NCBI GenBank assembly: GCA_014360495.1
Contig: JACIXR010000009.1
Span: forward strand, 62,001 to 126,000
Length of the DNA: 64,000 nucleotides
Source of the DNA: a bacterium
GTDB taxonomy: Bacteria; Armatimonadota; JACIXR01
Reading direction: 5' to 3'
In this document: positions 61,207 to 64,000 of the stretch, piece by piece
Position numbering within the stretch: position 1 is the first letter of the stretch
Layout of the letters: each line of letters starts with the position of its first letter
Notes under the pieces: model-generated
Database searches by the model: none
What the model was told of the DNA's origin: nothing
What the model saw: only the letters and a program-made list of their open reading frames with translations
Translations under genes and position numbers: made by a program

Positions 61207-62610
61207 ATGGCTATGAACGAGGAAAAAATAAGAGAGGTCGTTCAAAGGGTTATTAGAGAACTTTTCGAGAGGCAAGCTCCCTCTCCTCAACCTGTTATGA
61301 AGAGTGGCGGAGAGGATGGGATATTCGCCACTCCCGATGAGGCAGTTGAGGCAGCTTATGAAGCCCAGAAGAAACTGATTGCCTTGGGGTTAGATAAAAG
61401 AAGGGAGATAATAGAGGCTATTCGGCAGGCAGGTCTTAAGAACGCACGCAGACTCGCCGAAATGGCGAGAGAGGAAACGAAGATGGGTAGGGTGGAGGAC
61501 AAAGTGAAGAAGAACGAAGCGGCTGCCCTACTTACTCCCGGAATGGAGGATTTGGAGCCGGAAATCATAGTCGGTCCAAAGGGGACGACTATTCAAGAAT
61601 ATGTCCCCTATGGAGTCATCCTCTCCATCACTCCGATGACGAATCCCACTTCCTTTGTCATCAGCCATGCCATTTTGATGATCGCGGGTGGGAACTCCAT
61701 CGTTATCTCTCCCCACCCTCAAGCGAAAGAATGCACGAAGGAAACAATCAGGGTAATAAATAGAGCGATTGTTGAAGCGGGAGGTCCTCCTAATCTCGTA
61801 ACAGCCGTAGCGGAATCCTCTACGGAGGTAGCTCAACAGCTTATGCAACACCCCAAAGTTAGTATGGTTACGGCGGCGGGAGGACCAGGCGTTTGCCAGG
61901 CAGCTCTTCAAAGCGGAAAGAAGGCAATCGTTGGAGGTCCAGGAAATCCGCCTGTTTTAGTGGATGAGACCGCGGATATACCCAAAGCAGCCGCCGATAT
62001 AATTAAGGGTGCCTCATTTGATAACGATATCCTTTGCATCGGGGAGAAGGTAATTGTTGTGGTGGACTCCGTTGCCGATGCCCTGATGAGGGAGCTGAAG
62101 AGGCAGGGGGCTTATGAGGCGAGAGGTGAGGAAGCTGAGCGAGTGATTAACACGATAATCCAGGATGGAAGGGTAAAGAGGGAGTGTGTAGGGTTGGATG
62201 CAGGCGTTATATTAAGGATGGCGGGGATAATGACTCAGGAGGAACCAAAGATAATCGTGATTGAGATAAGCGACACCGACCACCCCCTCGTTATGGAAGA
62301 GCAGCTTCTGCCCGTCCTTCCCTTCGTTAGGGTTAGAAACTTTGAGGAGGGGTTGAGGCTTGTTCTCAAGGCGGAGAGGAACTTCAAGCACACCGCAATC
62401 CTTCATTCTCGTAACTTGCCCAATATCTTACGCTTCCGCCAGGAACTTCATACCAACTACTGCATCATAAATGGTCCTTCATTGGCTGCGGTTGGAACGG
62501 AAGGGGAAGGTTATCTCGCTATGACCGTCGCTTCTACTGGTGAAGGACCAACTCGCCCTAGGGACTTCTGCAGAAGGAGACGCTTCATCCTCTGCGGCGG
62601 CATCCTGTAA
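61207..62610 (+). CDS. CoA-acylating aldehyde dehydrogenase (PduP/EutE-like), microcompartment cargo
   Basis: A 467-residue enzyme that oxidises an aldehyde to acyl-CoA with NAD+. NEEKIREVVQRVIRELFE at the N-terminus plus a Pro linker (about 20-32) is an encapsulation peptide of the PduP type. YVPYGVILSITPMTNPTSF, VTAAGGPGVCQAAL and GASFDNDILCIGEK (catalytic Cys, about residue 278) are conserved in EutE/PduP. GGGAxR-type ending motifs are replaced by GPTRPRDFCRRRR. GGGAGGT precedes the ATG. It should take the aldehyde made by the class II aldolase. Confidence 0.93.
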   Translation: MAMNEEKIREVVQRVIRELFERQAPSPQPVMKSGGEDGIFATPDEAVEAAYEAQKKLIALGLDKRREIIEAIRQAGLKNARRLAEMAREETKMGRVEDKVKKNEAAALLTPGMEDLEPEIIVGPKGTTIQEYVPYGVILSITPMTNPTSFVISHAILMIAGGNSIVISPHPQAKECTKETIRVINRAIVEAGGPPNLVTAVAESSTEVAQQLMQHPKVSMVTAAGGPGVCQAALQSGKKAIVGGPGNPPVLVDETADIPKAAADIIKGASFDNDILCIGEKVIVVVDSVADALMRELKRQGAYEARGEEAERVINTIIQDGRVKRECVGLDAGVILRMAGIMTQEEPKIIVIEISDTDHPLVMEEQLLPVLPFVRVRNFEEGLRLVLKAERNFKHTAILHSRNLPNILRFRQELHTNYCIINGPSLAAVGTEGEGYLAMTVASTGEGPTRPRDFCRRRRFILCGGIL

Positions 62611-62612
62611 TA

Positions 62613-63920
62613 ATGGAGATTATAGAAAAGGTCAAAGGAGCAGGAATAGTAGGCGCGGGAGGGGCAGGCTTCCCCACTCACATAAAGCTCTCCTCCGAGG
62701 CGGAAATTCTCATCGTCAATGGTGCGGAATGCGAGCCCCTTCTCAGGGTTGACCAGCAGATTCTTCCAAAGGAGAAAGCCACTTTTTTAAGAGGGTTGGA
62801 AGCCGCAAGGGAGGCAATAAAAGCGAAGAAGGTGTTCGTTGCCCTCAAGCCGAAGTATAAAAAGGCTATTGATTCGCTGAAGGGCGAAGGTCCCTTTGAG
62901 CTCTTTATTCTCGGCGATTTCTATCCCGCGGGCGATGAGCAAATCCTCGTCTATGATGTGACGGGAAGAATCGTCCCAGAAGGTGGGATTCCCCTAAATG
63001 TGGGATGTGTAGTTCTTAATGTTGAAACGGTCATCAATATAGGCAGGGCGCTTGACGGTCAACCGGTTACAGAGAAATATGTGACCGTTGGCGGCGCAGT
63101 GGCTAATCCAAGCACTTTCAAACTTCCCGTGGGCACTCCCGTTAGAGATGCGATTGAGCTCGCTGGCGGAGCTTTAGTGGAAGATTTCTTCCTCATAGAT
63201 GGCGGTCCAAATACGGGAAAGTTAATCCCTTCATTAGATTACCCCATTCTCAAAACCACGAAGGCAATACTTCTTTTCCCAAAAAGCCATTCCCTATGGG
63301 GAAAATTTTCCCCAAACTTGAAAGCGGTTCTAAATAGGGCGGTAGCAACCTGCTGTAATTGTAGGGAATGCACTGAGCTCTGCCCTCGCTATCTCCTCGG
63401 TCATTCAATGGAGCCTCATCTCGTTATGAAAGTCCTTTCCTGGCGATTGGCGGAGCCAGATAAATTAACGGAGGCTTATCTATGCTGTGATTGTGGGCTC
63501 TGCGAGAATTACGCCTGCCCTATGGGGCTCTCTCCTCGCAGAATCATCCAGTCGCTCAAGCAAAAACTGATTGAAAATAAGGTCCCCAATCCTCATAGAA
63601 AGCAACCCACTTCAACAAGGGCGCTCTTCTCCGCTAAGAGGGTGCCAACCTCAAGGCTTATCTCTCGCCTCGGGATATCCCAATATGACCTCCCTGCTCC
63701 CCTTAAGGAAATAGATTATCAACCGAATTACGTAGTTTTACCACTTAAACAACACGCTGGCGCTCCCGCTAAACCGGTGGTTAAGGTGGGAGATAAGGTT
63801 AGGAAAGGGGATTTGATAGCGGATATTCCGGATGGTGCCTTGGGAGCTAAGCTCCACTCCTCAATAGATGGGGTTGTTCGTTCCATTACAGCCGAGGAGA
63901 TAAGGATTGAGAAAGGATGA
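62613..63920 (+). CDS. pduS: PduS/RnfC-like flavo-iron-sulfur oxidoreductase
   Basis: A 435-residue electron-transfer protein. AGIVGAGGAGFPTHIKL is the flavin/NADH-binding Gly-rich motif of the RnfC/NuoF fold; IVNGAECEPLL and an SLBB domain (about 165-235) follow. Two ferredoxin-type clusters are present at TCCNCRECTELCPRY and LCCDCGLCENYACP, then a C-terminal biotinyl-like lobe (VKVGDKVRKGDLIADIP). PduS recycles cofactors inside propanediol microcompartments; the same role for NAD(H) or cobalamin is likely. No diol dehydratase is visible here, so cobalamin reduction is less certain. Confidence 0.9.
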   Translation: MEIIEKVKGAGIVGAGGAGFPTHIKLSSEAEILIVNGAECEPLLRVDQQILPKEKATFLRGLEAAREAIKAKKVFVALKPKYKKAIDSLKGEGPFELFILGDFYPAGDEQILVYDVTGRIVPEGGIPLNVGCVVLNVETVINIGRALDGQPVTEKYVTVGGAVANPSTFKLPVGTPVRDAIELAGGALVEDFFLIDGGPNTGKLIPSLDYPILKTTKAILLFPKSHSLWGKFSPNLKAVLNRAVATCCNCRECTELCPRYLLGHSMEPHLVMKVLSWRLAEPDKLTEAYLCCDCGLCENYACPMGLSPRRIIQSLKQKLIENKVPNPHRKQPTSTRALFSAKRVPTSRLISRLGISQYDLPAPLKEIDYQPNYVVLPLKQHAGAPAKPVVKVGDKVRKGDLIADIPDGALGAKLHSSIDGVVRSITAEEIRIEKG

Positions 63921-64000
63921 GGGGATTAGCGCTCAGGTCAGCATCTCTATGGGAGAGGAAGGAAGAGAAGAAAGTAGAGTGTCTTCTCTGCGAGAGAAGG
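63917..64000 (+). CDS. Radical SAM protein, 5' end only (AmmeMemoRadiSam/AmrS-like)
   Basis: An ATG overlapping the PduS-like stop (ATGA) opens a frame to the window edge, 28 codons. The translation ends WERKEEKKVECLLCERR. The pattern of a short basic N-terminus, then xVxCxLCxxR, is that of radical SAM enzymes of the AmmeMemoRadiSam system and related pyruvate-formate-lyase activators. The cluster-binding CxxxCxxC is outside the window. The overlap places it in the microcompartment transcript. Confidence 0.5.
   Translation, partial: MRGLALRSASLWERKEEKKVECLLCERR

Overview
The window is about 64 kb of a bacterial chromosome with roughly 45 to 50 percent GC. Genes are tightly packed, often overlapping by 1 to 30 bases. 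Lipid A-Kdo genes (an MsbA-like exporter, WaaA, LpxK) and diaminopimelate genes (DapF, DapL) point to a diderm bacterium with LPS and a DAP peptidoglycan. Two secreted DUF4091 glycosidase-like proteins, two Gfo/Idh/MocA oxidoreductases, an OPT-like DUF6785-type transporter and a microcompartment locus fit a carbohydrate-scavenging lineage such as Armatimonadota/Fervidibacteria or a PVC/Planctomycete relative. That assignment is inference from gene content only. There is no prophage, no CRISPR array and no intact transposon; one transposase scrap is visible. || Layout. 1-2842 (minus): the 5' part of dnaE, preceded by a molybdate/tungstate-type permease and binding protein without an ATPase gene. 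2927-3013: tRNA-Leu(CAG). 3189-9746: phosphodiesterase-like protein, nitrilase-family amidohydrolase, secreted DUF4091 protein and short NAGS-like acetyltransferase. 9812-19104: beta-propeller protein, LapA-like protein, dprA, topA, mscS, dapF, dapL, hflX. 19235-24188: GH32 fructosidase, the dnaN-recF pair (minus), oxidoreductase. 24421-29329: transposase remnant, then MsbA-like exporter, DUF374-WaaA fusion and lpxK. 29399-35097: htpX, signal peptidase I, a small DMT protein, YfhO, an STN-domain protein and a DJ-1/PfpI protein. 35103-39882 (minus): membrane protein, ilvC, then queD-queC-DUF366-queE and a glutamine-amidotransferase/DUF488 fusion. 40052-43997 (minus): second DUF4091 giant and a small unknown. 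44452-49402: unknown TM/helical protein, DegT aminotransferase, large membrane protein. 49425-58284 (minus): M48 protease, oxidoreductase, OPT-like transporter and a 1510-residue M28-like/FtsX fusion. 58500-64000: microcompartment operon (class II aldolase, three BMC-H, a 215-residue putative cargo or assembly protein, BMC-P, aldehyde dehydrogenase, PduS/RnfC-like protein) running into a truncated radical-SAM gene. || Working together. The microcompartment genes can be read as aldolase cleavage of a sugar phosphate to an aldehyde, oxidation of that aldehyde to an acyl-CoA by the dehydrogenase, and cofactor or electron recycling by the PduS-like flavo-iron-sulfur protein inside a BMC-H/BMC-P shell. 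The queuosine genes make preQ0 and carry two poorly understood partners. || Three signals cut across the genes. First, at least six genes have a sigma70-type promoter whose -10 box ends 7 to 9 bases before the start codon, so their mRNAs should be leaderless. Second, a family of small palindromic repeats built on GAGATTGC...GCAATCTC fills most long intergenic gaps. Third, several starts are better explained by sites other than the longest reading frame: GH32, dnaN, the aldolase and an apparent ATT start of signal peptidase I.
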